DNA of 44,427 nt from a virus: the IMG/VR virus record IMGVR_UViG_3300023172_000055, positions 1-44,427 of that record. One strand, 5' to 3'. A program made the translations under genes and the position numbers. Numbering within the stretch: the stretch's first letter is position 1; each line of letters starts with the position of its first letter. Positions 1-7,724 of this stretch are shown piece by piece. Below the pieces are notes generated by a model. It did not search any database, had not been told where the DNA came from, and saw only the letters and a program-made list of their open reading frames with translations.

Positions 1-21
1 TACTAAATGGTTAAATAGAAA

Positions 22-72
22 ATGATGTTTCGTATACCGAGCATCAGTTCAAACCTTAAAACGAAGATATGA
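22..72 (+). CDS. possible 16-residue leader ORF
   Basis: A 16-codon reading frame starts with ATGATG inside the first copy of the 16-nt repeat. It ends in a TGA that overlaps the ATG of the next gene (ATATGA). A frame open from the window edge (ending TKWLNRK) stops at TGA 23-25, overlapping this ATG, which fits the stop-start coupling used all through this arm. No domain can be seen in so short a peptide. It may be a leader peptide or chance. Confidence 0.25.
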   Translation: MMFRIPSISSNLKTKI

Positions 73-308
73 AAACACCAATGCAAGAGTTGATTGAGCA
101 ACTCCAAAACAAATACGAACAACTACAACAGAGCGGAGACCTTGTAGCCGCTATGTATGTACAAGATGCAATTGAACTTGCACACTCTATGCTTGAAAAA
201 GAGAAAGAGGCAATATGTGAGTTTGCTGCAAACTATGCTACCGGATGCGATAGTGGAACAATAATCACATCAGACCAAGCATTTAACGAAACCTTTAATG
301 CCAAATAG
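69..308 (+). CDS. hypothetical protein, 79 aa
   Basis: This small acidic, mostly helical protein has a Q/E/K-rich N-terminal half (about residues 5-50) that looks like an amphipathic helix or coiled coil. The C-terminal tail is polar. No catalytic motif is visible and I do not recognise the family. The start overlaps the stop of a 16-codon ORF, and the stop lies just before the ATGATG of the following gene, so it belongs to the early operon. Proteins like this at the head of early phage operons are often host-takeover or DNA-metabolism accessory factors, but nothing here shows that directly. Confidence 0.65.
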   Translation: MKTPMQELIEQLQNKYEQLQQSGDLVAAMYVQDAIELAHSMLEKEKEAICEFAANYATGCDSGTIITSDQAFNETFNAK

Positions 309-311
309 AAA

Positions 312-473
312 ATGATGTATAAGTTGACCTTTGTCCCCACTCTGCGCAACACCCTCGCCGTTAAGACTTGCGTGTTGGTAAAGAGTGCCGGCTCCATTGA
401 GGAGTTGTCGAGAATGCAGTACGAAGCCCCCAATCCCTTGGAGTGGATGCTTGAATCTATTGAGGAGTTATGA
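312..473 (+). CDS. hypothetical protein, 53 aa
   Basis: The frame begins with ATGATG four bases after the previous stop and ends in TGA overlapping the ATG of the DUF1599 gene (TTATGA). Both junctions fit the coupled translation seen across this operon. The first half looks like two beta strands (YKLTFVPT, AVKTCVLVKSA). The second half is an acidic helix with the pattern SIEELSRMQYEA. The family is not recognised. The gene fills what would otherwise be a gap between two coding regions. Confidence 0.6.
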   Translation: MMYKLTFVPTLRNTLAVKTCVLVKSAGSIEELSRMQYEAPNPLEWMLESIEEL

Positions 474-799
474 AGAAGGTAGAAGAGATGTATCCCGAAA
501 CGACACAAGCGTTTAAGGAGAAGATGGAGGAGATGTATGAGACCTTCTGCAAGAAGATGTGGGACTACGGCAGTAATAACATCGCCCTTGGGCGTGACCT
601 ATCGGAAGACCACAACAAGAAGATGTCCCTGATGGGCATATGGTTCCGCAGTAATGACAAGATGTCACGCATCGAGAACATCCTTGAGCGAGGGGACTTG
701 GCGAGCACCGCCAATGAACCACTTGAGGATAGTTACCTTGACTTGGCCAACTATTCAATCATCGCAACCATCGTCCACAAAAATTTGTGGGGTAAATAA
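470..799 (+). CDS. DUF1599 / nucleotide modification associated domain 1 protein
   Basis: This 109-residue protein matches the family pattern as I know it. It has an N-terminal helix, then KKMWDYGSNNIALGRDLS, then GIWFRSNDKMSRIENI, and a C-terminal acidic helix NEPLEDSYLDLANYSIIA. The length is typical of a single DUF1599 domain. The family is all-alpha, occurs widely in phages and is thought to act on nucleotides, possibly linked to modified bases. The substrate here is unknown. It overlaps the upstream gene by 4 bases. A MazG-like enzyme at the end of the same operon supports a role in nucleotide metabolism. Confidence 0.8.
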   Translation: MKKVEEMYPETTQAFKEKMEEMYETFCKKMWDYGSNNIALGRDLSEDHNKKMSLMGIWFRSNDKMSRIENILERGDLASTANEPLEDSYLDLANYSIIATIVHKNLWGK

Positions 800-837
800 A
801 TTGTTCGTAAATTAGCAACGCAATCAAATCATAAACT

Positions 838-972
838 ATGAATCAACTACCTGACAATCAGGAAGATAGAGTCACTATCGTATCGAGCGACTCGCTCTCC
901 ACCATGGTGGACTTGTTCAAATCTTTTGGCGAATACTTTCAATTTGATAAAGGAGATGTACATGAAGAGTGA
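838..972 (+). CDS. hypothetical protein, 44 aa
   Basis: A 44-codon frame starts at an ATG after a 38-base gap and stops at TGA 970-972, overlapping the next gene by 11 bases. The product is acidic, with MNQLPDNQEDRVTI at the N terminus and an aromatic stretch (LFKSFGEYFQFD) near the C terminus. No known domain was recognised. Good packing between its neighbours is the main support. It is too short to assign further. Confidence 0.5.
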   Translation: MNQLPDNQEDRVTIVSSDSLSTMVDLFKSFGEYFQFDKGDVHEE

Positions 973-1339
973 GATATGGAAGCAGTCCATAGATGATGGG
1001 CTCTCCGCCCATATAGATTACGGCGAGACCGAGGCCACCATTCTTTATGGTGTGCGCCTCGAGAAGGCCGGCAACAACTACGATTTTTTTATTGCATACG
1101 AGGGAGACTTCTATAGGAAGATGCCCCCCAACTATGTAGACACCATCCTTGAGTTAGGGTGGCGCAAGGGGCTGTGTCAACTCCTTGTTGACCGATGTCA
1201 AAGAAACATCGATTCAAGGCAGTCATCTTTAGAAAAGCAACTAAATGCAGAGGCTCCCGACCAAAAAGAAATCGACCGACTCGGTGTAGTCATTAGTAAC
1301 CTTGAAGCCAAGCGTGATAAATACGCGGTTCAACTTTAA
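962..1339 (+). CDS. hypothetical protein, 125 aa
   Basis: The chosen start is the ATG at 962, because it follows an AAAGGAG sequence seven bases upstream, one of the few clear Shine-Dalgarno sites here. The frame also stays open back to 926, so a 137-residue version is possible. The first 65 residues look like a beta-rich domain (TILYGVRLEKAGNNYDFFIAY). The last 55 residues form a charged helix suited to a coiled coil (SSLEKQLNAEAP...VVISNLEAKRDKY). The gene lies directly upstream of the recombination pair, which may hint at a DNA-linked role, but no function can be assigned. Confidence 0.7.
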   Translation: MKSEIWKQSIDDGLSAHIDYGETEATILYGVRLEKAGNNYDFFIAYEGDFYRKMPPNYVDTILELGWRKGLCQLLVDRCQRNIDSRQSSLEKQLNAEAPDQKEIDRLGVVISNLEAKRDKYAVQL

Positions 1340-1353
1340 TCAATCAATCAATT

Positions 1354-1932
1354 ATGTCAAATTCCACTTTCAAAACCTTATCCGAGGTAAGTATCAAGGG
1401 TAAGACCGAACGCAAGGGTAATCTTGATTACCTCTCTTGGGCAACAGCATGGTCTATGCTCAAGCACCACTATCCCAATGCTCAACGCATTGTATATGAA
1501 GACCAAGCCACCGGCTTGAACTTCTTTACCGATGGCCGTAGTGCATATGTCAAGGTGGGTATTGTCGTTGATGAGTTAGAGCACATCGACTACTTGCCCA
1601 TTATGGACTACCGCAACAACGCCATTCCCATTGACAAGGTAACATCCTTCGATGTGAATAAAACCATTCAGCGGTCAACGGCTAAGGCTATTGCGCTCCA
1701 TGGTCTCGGCCTATCCTTGTGGATGGGTGAGGACATCGCCGATGTGGCTCCCGTAGTGCAGAGCGCACCCGAGCAACTACCACTAAAGGTTGGCGATGCC
1801 AATTGGGAGAAAGTCTCTAAATATATAGAGGCTAATAAGGGGCTTGGCTCCGATGCCATCATCAAGAACCTTGAGGTTAAGTATAAGATTACTGCCCAAG
1901 TGAAGACTGCCATCAATAAGGCTTGCGCGTGA
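1354..1932 (+). CDS. DUF1071/Sak-type single-strand annealing protein
   Basis: This 192-residue protein shows the DUF1071 hallmarks. These are LDYLSWATAWSMLKHHYP near residues 25-40, a beta-rich middle (AYVKVGIVVDELEHIDYLPIMDYRNNAI), and the signature QRSTAKAIALHGLGLSLWMGEDI near residues 107-130. The family belongs to the Rad52/Sak-like annealing proteins, which pair complementary single strands during phage recombination. The last 55 residues form a small helical tail that may contact partners. The stop overlaps the start of a PDDEXK exonuclease (GTGATG). An annealase plus exonuclease pair is the classic two-component phage recombination module. Confidence 0.87.
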   Translation: MSNSTFKTLSEVSIKGKTERKGNLDYLSWATAWSMLKHHYPNAQRIVYEDQATGLNFFTDGRSAYVKVGIVVDELEHIDYLPIMDYRNNAIPIDKVTSFDVNKTIQRSTAKAIALHGLGLSLWMGEDIADVAPVVQSAPEQLPLKVGDANWEKVSKYIEANKGLGSDAIIKNLEVKYKITAQVKTAINKACA

Positions 1933-2669
1933 TGCAGAACATCATCGAGAAACTCAACGATGATGCGAATTACTACGGAGAATTGGGGAGGCAGTTCCTC
2001 TCCAACTCCGACATTCGCTCACTACTAAAAGACCCGCGGTCTTTTAAGCAACCACAGCCCGAGAGCAAACCACTCATTGAGGGGCGCTACTTCCACACCC
2101 AACTCCTTGAGCCTGAGAAAGTTAAGGACATTGAGGTGGTGGATGCATCTACTCGCAACACCAACATCTACAAGGATGCTGTTGCGAAATCCAAATCGGA
2201 CATGCTATTATTAAGAAGCGAGGCTGATGAGATTGACGCCATCGTGTCTGCGATGAAGAGCAACTTCCGGTTTTACGAATTAATCTACGGAGACAACAAC
2301 GCCTATGAGGTTCCCAATGTGCAAGAAATAAAGGGCGCAATGTGGAAGGGCAAGGCTGATGTTGTCAATCACTCCGAGGGTCTTGTGATTGACCTCAAGA
2401 CCACACAAAATATCGATGACTTCCGTTGGTCGGCACGCAAGAATAACTACGATAGCCAAGCGTATATATATCAGATGCTCTTTGGTTACCCGGTGTTGTT
2501 CCTTGTTGCCGAGAAGGGAACCGGTCGCCTTGGAATCTATAATGTCAGCGAGGACTTTCTTCGTGGCGGGGAGGAAAAGGTCGAGCAGGCTCTTGATGTT
2601 TACCATAAGTTCTATGGCGAGCATGCTACTGAAGACATCGATAATTATTTCTTTTCCGAAACCCTTTAA
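1932..2669 (+). CDS. PDDEXK exonuclease (RecE/YqaJ-like)
   Basis: A 245-residue nuclease of the PD-(D/E)XK superfamily. Visible motifs are GKADVV near residue 139, IDLKTT near residue 154 carrying the D-x-K core, and the YDSQAYIYQ helix about 25 residues later. This arrangement is typical of RecE- and Cas4/YqaJ-like exonucleases that resect double-stranded ends. An upstream TTG at 1923 would give a longer protein. I chose ATG 1932 because it overlaps the stop of the annealing protein in a TGATG coupling. It should produce the single-stranded tails used by the neighbouring DUF1071 protein. Confidence 0.87.
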   Translation: MQNIIEKLNDDANYYGELGRQFLSNSDIRSLLKDPRSFKQPQPESKPLIEGRYFHTQLLEPEKVKDIEVVDASTRNTNIYKDAVAKSKSDMLLLRSEADEIDAIVSAMKSNFRFYELIYGDNNAYEVPNVQEIKGAMWKGKADVVNHSEGLVIDLKTTQNIDDFRWSARKNNYDSQAYIYQMLFGYPVLFLVAEKGTGRLGIYNVSEDFLRGGEEKVEQALDVYHKFYGEHATEDIDNYFFSETL

Positions 2670-2679
2670 TCCCTGAACT

Positions 2680-2961
2680 ATGGCTCAAGAAAAAATCTTC
2701 GCCGACGGCTTCATCTTGAAGCGCAGAGAAAAGGCTCCCGACTTTGTATTGGGTAGTCTCTCTATCAAACTTGAGGAGGCACTCCCCTTCTTGAACAGCA
2801 ACCAAAAGAATGGTTGGGTTAATCTTAATCTTATGATATCCAACACGGGTAAATACTATGTGGAATTGGATACATTTGTCCCTAAGAAACAAGAGGACAA
2901 TGCTCAACCTGCGGCGCCGACACCAAGTGTTGCCGTAGACACGGAGGACTTACCATTCTAA
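2680..2961 (+). CDS. short SSB-like protein with acidic C-terminal tip
   Basis: This 93-residue protein has three visible parts: an N-terminal beta-rich half (GFILKRR, FVLGSLSIKL, GWVNLNLMISNTGKYYVEL), a disordered Q/P/A-rich linker (residues 70-86), and a final DTEDLPF. The tip closely resembles the DDDIPF tail by which bacterial SSB recruits replication proteins. The body is shorter than a standard SSB OB-fold domain (about 110 residues), so it may be a minimal OB fold. Its place right after the annealase and exonuclease, and before the primase, supports a single-strand binding role. The tail is plain in the sequence; the SSB assignment is inference. Confidence 0.62.
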   Translation: MAQEKIFADGFILKRREKAPDFVLGSLSIKLEEALPFLNSNQKNGWVNLNLMISNTGKYYVELDTFVPKKQEDNAQPAAPTPSVAVDTEDLPF

Positions 2962-2965
2962 TTAG

Positions 2966-2990
2966 GGGAGGGCGAAAGCCCTCCCTTTAT
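2966..2990 (+). terminator. rho-independent terminator
   Basis: A perfect 8-bp stem GGGAGGGC/GCCCTCCC closes on a GAAA tetraloop and is followed by TTTAT. It sits 4 bases after the SSB-like gene and 15 bases before the primase start. It should reduce read-through into the replication genes or protect the 3' end. The U tract is short, so termination may be partial. Confidence 0.75.
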
Positions 2991-3003
2991 AATCTTTAAT
3001 CTA

Positions 3004-5433
3004 ATGAGCGAGAGTTTAGTAACCATTTTTAGGAACATCAAGGAGACCGAGCAGCCCTTCTATAGAGATGTGGACTTTATCCTTAATAGAATCAAAGAGG
3101 GCGCATCCAAAGAACTCGTAAAGAGAATCCGCTTGGAGAAAGAGAAGAGCGTCATCAATGAACTGAAGCAACAACTGCCTGCCGTCTGCTTTAGTGGCAC
3201 ATTCAACAAGAGGCAAGACAGCGCTATCCAAGAGCACAGCGGATTCCTCTGCCTTGACTTTGACGGCTACAAAAAACAAAAGGAATTACTCGAGGCCAAG
3301 GAGCGCTTGGCCAAGGACAAGTATGTATACTCGGTGTTCATTAGCCCGTCCGGCAAGGGACTCAAGGCTCTCGTGCGCATCCCGGCGGAGGTAGACAACC
3401 ACAAGAACTACTTCAATGCCCTTGAGAATTATTTCTCTGATGAGCACTTCGACAAGACAAGCAAGAACATTAGTCGTGTGTGCTACGAATCCTACGACCC
3501 ACTCATCTATATCAATCACAACTCAAGCGTATGGACAAGCCTTGAAGACCAACGCTACAATGAGATTGATAAAAAGAAAGACCGACCCACCATTCCAATC
3601 ACGGATGAGAACAAGATAGTTGACATCCTAATCCGTTGGTGGGAGAAGAAATATCCCATGGTGGAGGGGCAGCGCAATCACAATGTATATATCCTTGCCG
3701 CCGCATTCAATGACTTTGGCGTGAGCAAGTCTCTCGCTACCTATGTGCTGTCTCACTATCAAACCTCTGACTTTGGGGAGGGTGAGATTAAGAGAACGAT
3801 TGACTCAGCGTATTCAGCCACCGAGAAGTTCGGTACCCGATACTATGAGGACGAGGATAGGGTAACCCAAATCAAGAACAAGTTGAGAATGGGTGTGCCA
3901 AAAAAAGAAATCCGTCATCAACTTGAAGAGTCCAATGTTGATGGCGATACTATTGACTTGGTTATCTCTCGCATCGAAGAGGAGCAGGCCGGTCAAAAAT
4001 TTTGGACAAAGAGCGACAAGGGTGTGGTTAAGATTGTGCCTATTCAGTTCAAGATGTTCCTCGAGGACAACGGTTTTTATAAATACAATCCGGAGGGCAG
4101 TAAGAACTATGTGTTCGTAAGGGTAACCAATAACCTCATCGACCACACGAGCGAGAACGAAATTAAAGACTTTGTTCTTGACTATCTGCTTGACCTTCAG
4201 GATGCATTGGTGTACAATTACTTCGCTGACTTCACCCGATACTTCAAGGAAGATTTCCTTACGCTATTGGCGTCTATCGATGTGTACTTCATCGAGGACA
4301 CCAAGGATGCGGCCTACCTATATTATAAGAACTGCGCCGTAAAGATTACGCACGACCGGGTGGAGACTATCGACTACCTTGACCTCGGTGGATATGTGTG
4401 GAAGGACCACGTAATTGACCGGGTCTTTGAACCCGTCGATGAACCGACTACTGATTTTGAGAAGTTCATCTGCAACATCTGCAACAACGACACCAACCGG
4501 ATGAAGAGCATGGAGTCTACCATTGGGTTCCTGCTTCACGCCTACAAGGATTTGTCGTTCTGCCCCGCCGTCATCTTAAACGATGAGGTCATCAGCGATA
4601 ACCCTGAGGGTGGTACGGGTAAGGGCTTGCTCATGAATGGCATATCACAATTAAAGAAGTTGGTAGTCATCGACGGCAAGTCGTTCACCTTCGAGCGCTC
4701 GTTCGCATATCAGTTGGTATCGGCAGACACGCAGATACTATGTTTTGATGACGTTAGAAAGCACTTTGACTTTGAAAGGCTGTTCTCCGTGGTGACGGAG
4801 GGATTAACGCTTGAGAAGAAGAATAAGGACGCCATTAAGATTCCGTTCAGCAAGTCCCCCAAGATTACTATCACTACCAACTACGCCATCAAGGGCGCAG
4901 GCAACTCGTTTGCCCGGCGCAAGTGGGAGTTGGAGTTGCATCAGTATTATAACAAGCACTACACCCCGCTCGATGAGTTCGGTAAGTTGTTGTTCGGCGA
5001 TTGGGACGATGATGAGTGGTTGCAGTTCGACAACTACATGATTAACTGCCTTCGTGCTTACCTACGGACGGGATTGGTGCAGAGTTCGTTTGTTAACCTG
5101 AAGATTCGGCAGTTGTCAGCAGAGACATCACACGAGTTTATTGAGTGGTGCGGTCTCATCGACGGGAACATAGCATCGGAGGTGATGCTTGCTTTGATTG
5201 ATGGGCGCAAGGTTTACAAGCATGAGTTGTACATGGACTTTATCCAAGAGAACCCGGACTTCGCACCCAAGGCTAAGATGACTATCTCCCGAACGAGGTT
5301 CAATAAGTGGCTCACATCTTACTGCGTATTTAAATCAGAGGTTACGCCCGAAGAGGGGCGCGACTCGCAGGGCAGGTGGATGCGCATGAAGAGCAAGCAT
5401 GAGTTAGAGAAGAATGGAAAATTTGAATTCTAA
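3004..5433 (+). CDS. primase-helicase (BT4734/VirE-N primase fused to SF3/D5-like ATPase)
   Basis: An 809-residue fusion. Residues 1-180 match the BT4734-like VirE N-terminal archaeo-eukaryotic primase pattern: FLCLDFDGY near residue 82 gives the D-x-D metal pair, then SPSGKGLKALVRI near 117, and ISRVCYESYDP near 156. A helical PriCT-like middle follows. The C-terminal half is a P-loop ATPase with Walker A (EGGTGKGLLM near 536), a Walker B-like ILCFDDVRK near 579, and TITTNYAIKG with a trailing arginine pair (FARRKWEL) as sensor and arginine finger. It probably primes and unwinds the phage origin. The stop overlaps the helicase start (TAATG). No DNA polymerase gene is visible, so host polymerase is probably recruited. 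Confidence 0.88.
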   Translation: MSESLVTIFRNIKETEQPFYRDVDFILNRIKEGASKELVKRIRLEKEKSVINELKQQLPAVCFSGTFNKRQDSAIQEHSGFLCLDFDGYKKQKELLEAKERLAKDKYVYSVFISPSGKGLKALVRIPAEVDNHKNYFNALENYFSDEHFDKTSKNISRVCYESYDPLIYINHNSSVWTSLEDQRYNEIDKKKDRPTIPITDENKIVDILIRWWEKKYPMVEGQRNHNVYILAAAFNDFGVSKSLATYVLSHYQTSDFGEGEIKRTIDSAYSATEKFGTRYYEDEDRVTQIKNKLRMGVPKKEIRHQLEESNVDGDTIDLVISRIEEEQAGQKFWTKSDKGVVKIVPIQFKMFLEDNGFYKYNPEGSKNYVFVRVTNNLIDHTSENEIKDFVLDYLLDLQDALVYNYFADFTRYFKEDFLTLLASIDVYFIEDTKDAAYLYYKNCAVKITHDRVETIDYLDLGGYVWKDHVIDRVFEPVDEPTTDFEKFICNICNNDTNRMKSMESTIGFLLHAYKDLSFCPAVILNDEVISDNPEGGTGKGLLMNGISQLKKLVVIDGKSFTFERSFAYQLVSADTQILCFDDVRKHFDFERLFSVVTEGLTLEKKNKDAIKIPFSKSPKITITTNYAIKGAGNSFARRKWELELHQYYNKHYTPLDEFGKLLFGDWDDDEWLQFDNYMINCLRAYLRTGLVQSSFVNLKIRQLSAETSHEFIEWCGLIDGNIASEVMLALIDGRKVYKHELYMDFIQENPDFAPKAKMTISRTRFNKWLTSYCVFKSEVTPEEGRDSQGRWMRMKSKHELEKNGKFEF

Positions 5434-6704
5434 TGGTAGAGTATAGAGATTATCAAAAGGATATTATAAATAGGGGCAGTGACATCCTTGACAAGCATGG
5501 GTTCTTGTACCTCGCTATGGAGGTTCGCACCGGCAAGACACTCACCTCCCTCGGGATATGCGAGAAGGTTGGAGCGGACCACGTGTTGTTCCTTACCAAG
5601 AAGAAGGCGATATCTTCTATCACGGCAGACCTTGATAAGTTGTGCCCATCGTATGCCATCTTCGTTATTAATTACGAGAGCATACACAAGTTGCCCAATG
5701 TGAAGTGGGATATTATTATATGTGATGAGGCGCACTCCATGGGGGCATTCCCCAAGCCAAGCGGCAGAGCGAAGAAGGTGGCGTCTCTTATATATAAGAA
5801 CAAATCCAAGGTCATCCTGCTATCGGGGACACCAACCCCCGAGTCCTACTCGCAGATGTACCATCAGGTGTATGGCATCCCGAATAACCCATTCAGAAAA
5901 TATCGTAACTTCTATGCTTTTGCCGCCGACTATGTGCACATTACATCCAAGCGGATTAACGGCTACGAAATCAAAGACTATGGGGGTGGCCTCCGGCACA
6001 TCCTTGACATGATGTCACCCTATACCATATCCTTTACGCAGAAGGAGGCTGGGTTTATTGTGGAGACAACCGAGAGGATTCTTGAGGTGTCTCTACTGCC
6101 ATCCACCTATAAGATTATAAAGAAACTCAAGAAGGATGCTGTGGTTGAGGGCAACGACGAGGTTATCCTTGCAGACACGGGCGTCAAGATGATGAGCAAG
6201 GTGCATCAGTTGTGCTCGGGGACTATTAAGTTTGAGAGCGGTAACTCTATGGTGCTCGACCTATCGAAGGCTGAGTTTATCAAGAGTCATTTTGCAGGCA
6301 AGCGCATTGGTGTCTTCTATAAGTTCAAAGAGGAGCTCAATGCCATTAAGAAAGTATTCGGCAAGGATGTAACCGAAAGCCTCGACGAGTTCAACAAAGG
6401 GCGTCAGGTCATAGCCTTACAAATCATCAGCGGACGTGAGGGTATAAGCTTACGGGAGGCGGATGTGTTGGTGTACTACAACATTGACTTCAGCGCCACA
6501 AGTTATTGGCAGTCACGCGATAGGATGACCACGAAGGACCGACCCAAGAACGATGTCTATTGGATATTTTCAAAGGGTGGAATAGAGTCAGAGATATACA
6601 AAGCGGTAACCAAGAAGAAAGACTACACGCTGAATCACTTTAAACGAGACCTCGTAAATTTACTGAATGATGACGGAGCAGCAGATACAGGGCAAGAGGA
6701 TTAG
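5433..6704 (+). CDS. SF2 DEAH-box helicase
   Basis: This 423-residue SNF2/SF2-type helicase shows its motifs in order. They are a Q-like YRDYQK at residue 4, motif I EVRTGKTLTS near 31, motif Ia-like FLTKKKA, motif II CDEAHS near 97, motif III LSGTPTPES near 135, and motif VI-like WQSRDRMTTKDRP near 362. The length is typical of a compact phage SF2 helicase without accessory domains. It is translationally coupled to the primase-helicase upstream (TAATG) and overlaps a VRR-NUC nuclease downstream. This helicase plus VRR-NUC order is frequent in phage replication modules. The likely role is branch processing or origin remodelling. Confidence 0.9.
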   Translation: MVEYRDYQKDIINRGSDILDKHGFLYLAMEVRTGKTLTSLGICEKVGADHVLFLTKKKAISSITADLDKLCPSYAIFVINYESIHKLPNVKWDIIICDEAHSMGAFPKPSGRAKKVASLIYKNKSKVILLSGTPTPESYSQMYHQVYGIPNNPFRKYRNFYAFAADYVHITSKRINGYEIKDYGGGLRHILDMMSPYTISFTQKEAGFIVETTERILEVSLLPSTYKIIKKLKKDAVVEGNDEVILADTGVKMMSKVHQLCSGTIKFESGNSMVLDLSKAEFIKSHFAGKRIGVFYKFKEELNAIKKVFGKDVTESLDEFNKGRQVIALQIISGREGISLREADVLVYYNIDFSATSYWQSRDRMTTKDRPKNDVYWIFSKGGIESEIYKAVTKKKDYTLNHFKRDLVNLLNDDGAADTGQED

Positions 6705-6912
6705 GCAACTCGAGGCGCAGGGGTACTATGTCATTAAGTTAATAAAGACAAATAAGAACGGCATACCAGACCTCATTGCCATACCTCCAGACTGCGAAGT
6801 GCTTTTTTCCGAAGTCAAAAGGCCGACGGGAAAGCTGTCGGAGTTGCAGAAGTATAGATTAAAAGAATTAGATAAACATGGATGCAAGACAGAAGTATAC
6901 CGAGGCGAATGA
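6667..6912 (+). CDS. VRR-NUC domain nuclease
   Basis: An 81-residue stand-alone VRR-NUC domain. Visible motifs are an N-terminal helix with KRIRQLEAQGYYVIKL, then GIPDL at residues 32-36 (catalytic Asp35), SEVKRPTGKLSELQ at 48-61 (Glu49-x-Lys51 and Gln61), and a final strand. The spacing matches the minimal viral members of the family, which cut branched DNA. The gene overlaps the helicase end by 38 bases, starting at ATGATG, and overlaps the next gene by 35 bases. It probably resolves replication or recombination intermediates together with the helicase. Confidence 0.9.
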   Translation: MMTEQQIQGKRIRQLEAQGYYVIKLIKTNKNGIPDLIAIPPDCEVLFSEVKRPTGKLSELQKYRLKELDKHGCKTEVYRGE

Positions 6913-7216
6913 ATGTATCATATCGGAGGAGTTCTTAGAATCAATCCGAACATTCAGAAAGGGAGTAGCCATCAACATAGGTGCGCTATTAGATAAGACC
7001 ATCCATCAAGTCGACGACAACATGGAACTCCCACAACTTTGGGGCGGTGTTGTTGATAATGACGGCAGTGATTTTTATTTTAGCATAGAGGTTTGGTCGC
7101 AAGATGACGGAGAGAATACCGCCATCATAGGCATACAAGAGATAAGCCTTGACGACTACCTCGATTTAATTAACTCTAATAGATATCTACATGAACGAGT
7201 GGACGTATGTAATTAG
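6878..7216 (+). CDS. hypothetical protein, 112 aa
   Basis: This 112-residue protein is embedded between the VRR-NUC nuclease and the DnaA-like gene, overlapping both by 35 and 26 bases. It has a helical N terminus (residues 1-45), a tryptophan-containing beta segment (LPQLWGGVVDNDG, FYFSIEVWSQDDG) and an acidic C-terminal helix (SLDDYLDLINS). The fold resembles small phage proteins of unknown function, and no catalytic residues are evident. The long overlaps point to translational coupling with its neighbours and hence a replication-linked role, which is inference only. Confidence 0.75.
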   Translation: MDARQKYTEANECIISEEFLESIRTFRKGVAINIGALLDKTIHQVDDNMELPQLWGGVVDNDGSDFYFSIEVWSQDDGENTAIIGIQEISLDDYLDLINSNRYLHERVDVCN

Positions 7217-7724
7217 TACGATTAACGCAGTTCTTGGCGTTGATATACTGAATGGACGCCGCAACAGGGAATTAGTTGATGCGCGTACTATCTTCTATTA
7301 CATCATGAGAAATGATTTCAATAAGAAGGTGTCGGCCATAGGGAAGCATGTGTACAAGCACCATGCTACGGTCCTTCACTCGCTGAAAAGTTTTGATATT
7401 CTAGTTAAGTCTGATAGAAAGTTTAAGGAGGACTATCAAAAGGTTGTGTCTGCCCTCAATGGGGCAGAGGAAGTCGGAGTGCTATTGACCGAAGATGAGA
7501 TTAAAAAAATACAAGAAGAAAATTCTTACTTGCTGAGTCACAATGAATTACTAACTTTAGAATTAGAAAAGAAATCCAAGACAATAAAAAAGTTAGAAAA
7601 CGATATGCTCAAGTTTTCATTTTATATGCCATTGTTTGACAGGATTTCTTATGCCGCCCCTCAAGGAAAAGAAGAGGAGCTCATGAAGAAATTAAATACT
7701 TTTTTGAATGGATTACAACTATAA
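7191..7724 (+). CDS. DnaA domain IV-like DNA-binding protein with coiled-coil tail
   Basis: The first 75 residues follow the plan of the C-terminal DNA-binding domain of DnaA. There is a basic R23-R24-x-R26 start, an ARTIFYYIMRN helix at 31-41, an IGKHVYKHH helix at 50-58, and the signature-like HHATVLHSLKSF at 57-68, comparable to DnaA's DHTTVLHA. No AAA+ domain is present. Residues 95-140 form a leucine- and lysine-rich coiled coil (LLTLELEKKSKTIKKLENDM). Such a stand-alone protein could bind DnaA-box-like sites at the phage origin or recruit host factors. The domain match is fairly clear; its role is inferred. Confidence 0.72.
   Translation: MNEWTYVISTINAVLGVDILNGRRNRELVDARTIFYYIMRNDFNKKVSAIGKHVYKHHATVLHSLKSFDILVKSDRKFKEDYQKVVSALNGAEEVGVLLTEDEIKKIQEENSYLLSHNELLTLELEKKSKTIKKLENDMLKFSFYMPLFDRISYAAPQGKEEELMKKLNTFLNGLQL

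Larger units (their letters stand above)
13..318 (+). repeat. 16-nt direct repeat at two gene junctions
   Basis: The 16-mer AAATAGAAAATGATGT occurs exactly at 13-28 and again at 303-318. In the second copy TAG is the stop of the 79-residue gene and the ATGATG starts the next gene. The first copy has the same layout, with an ATGATG start at 22. The conserved junction suggests a duplicated gene-end/gene-start unit or a shared translation-initiation context. The spacing is 290 bases. Confidence 0.6.
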
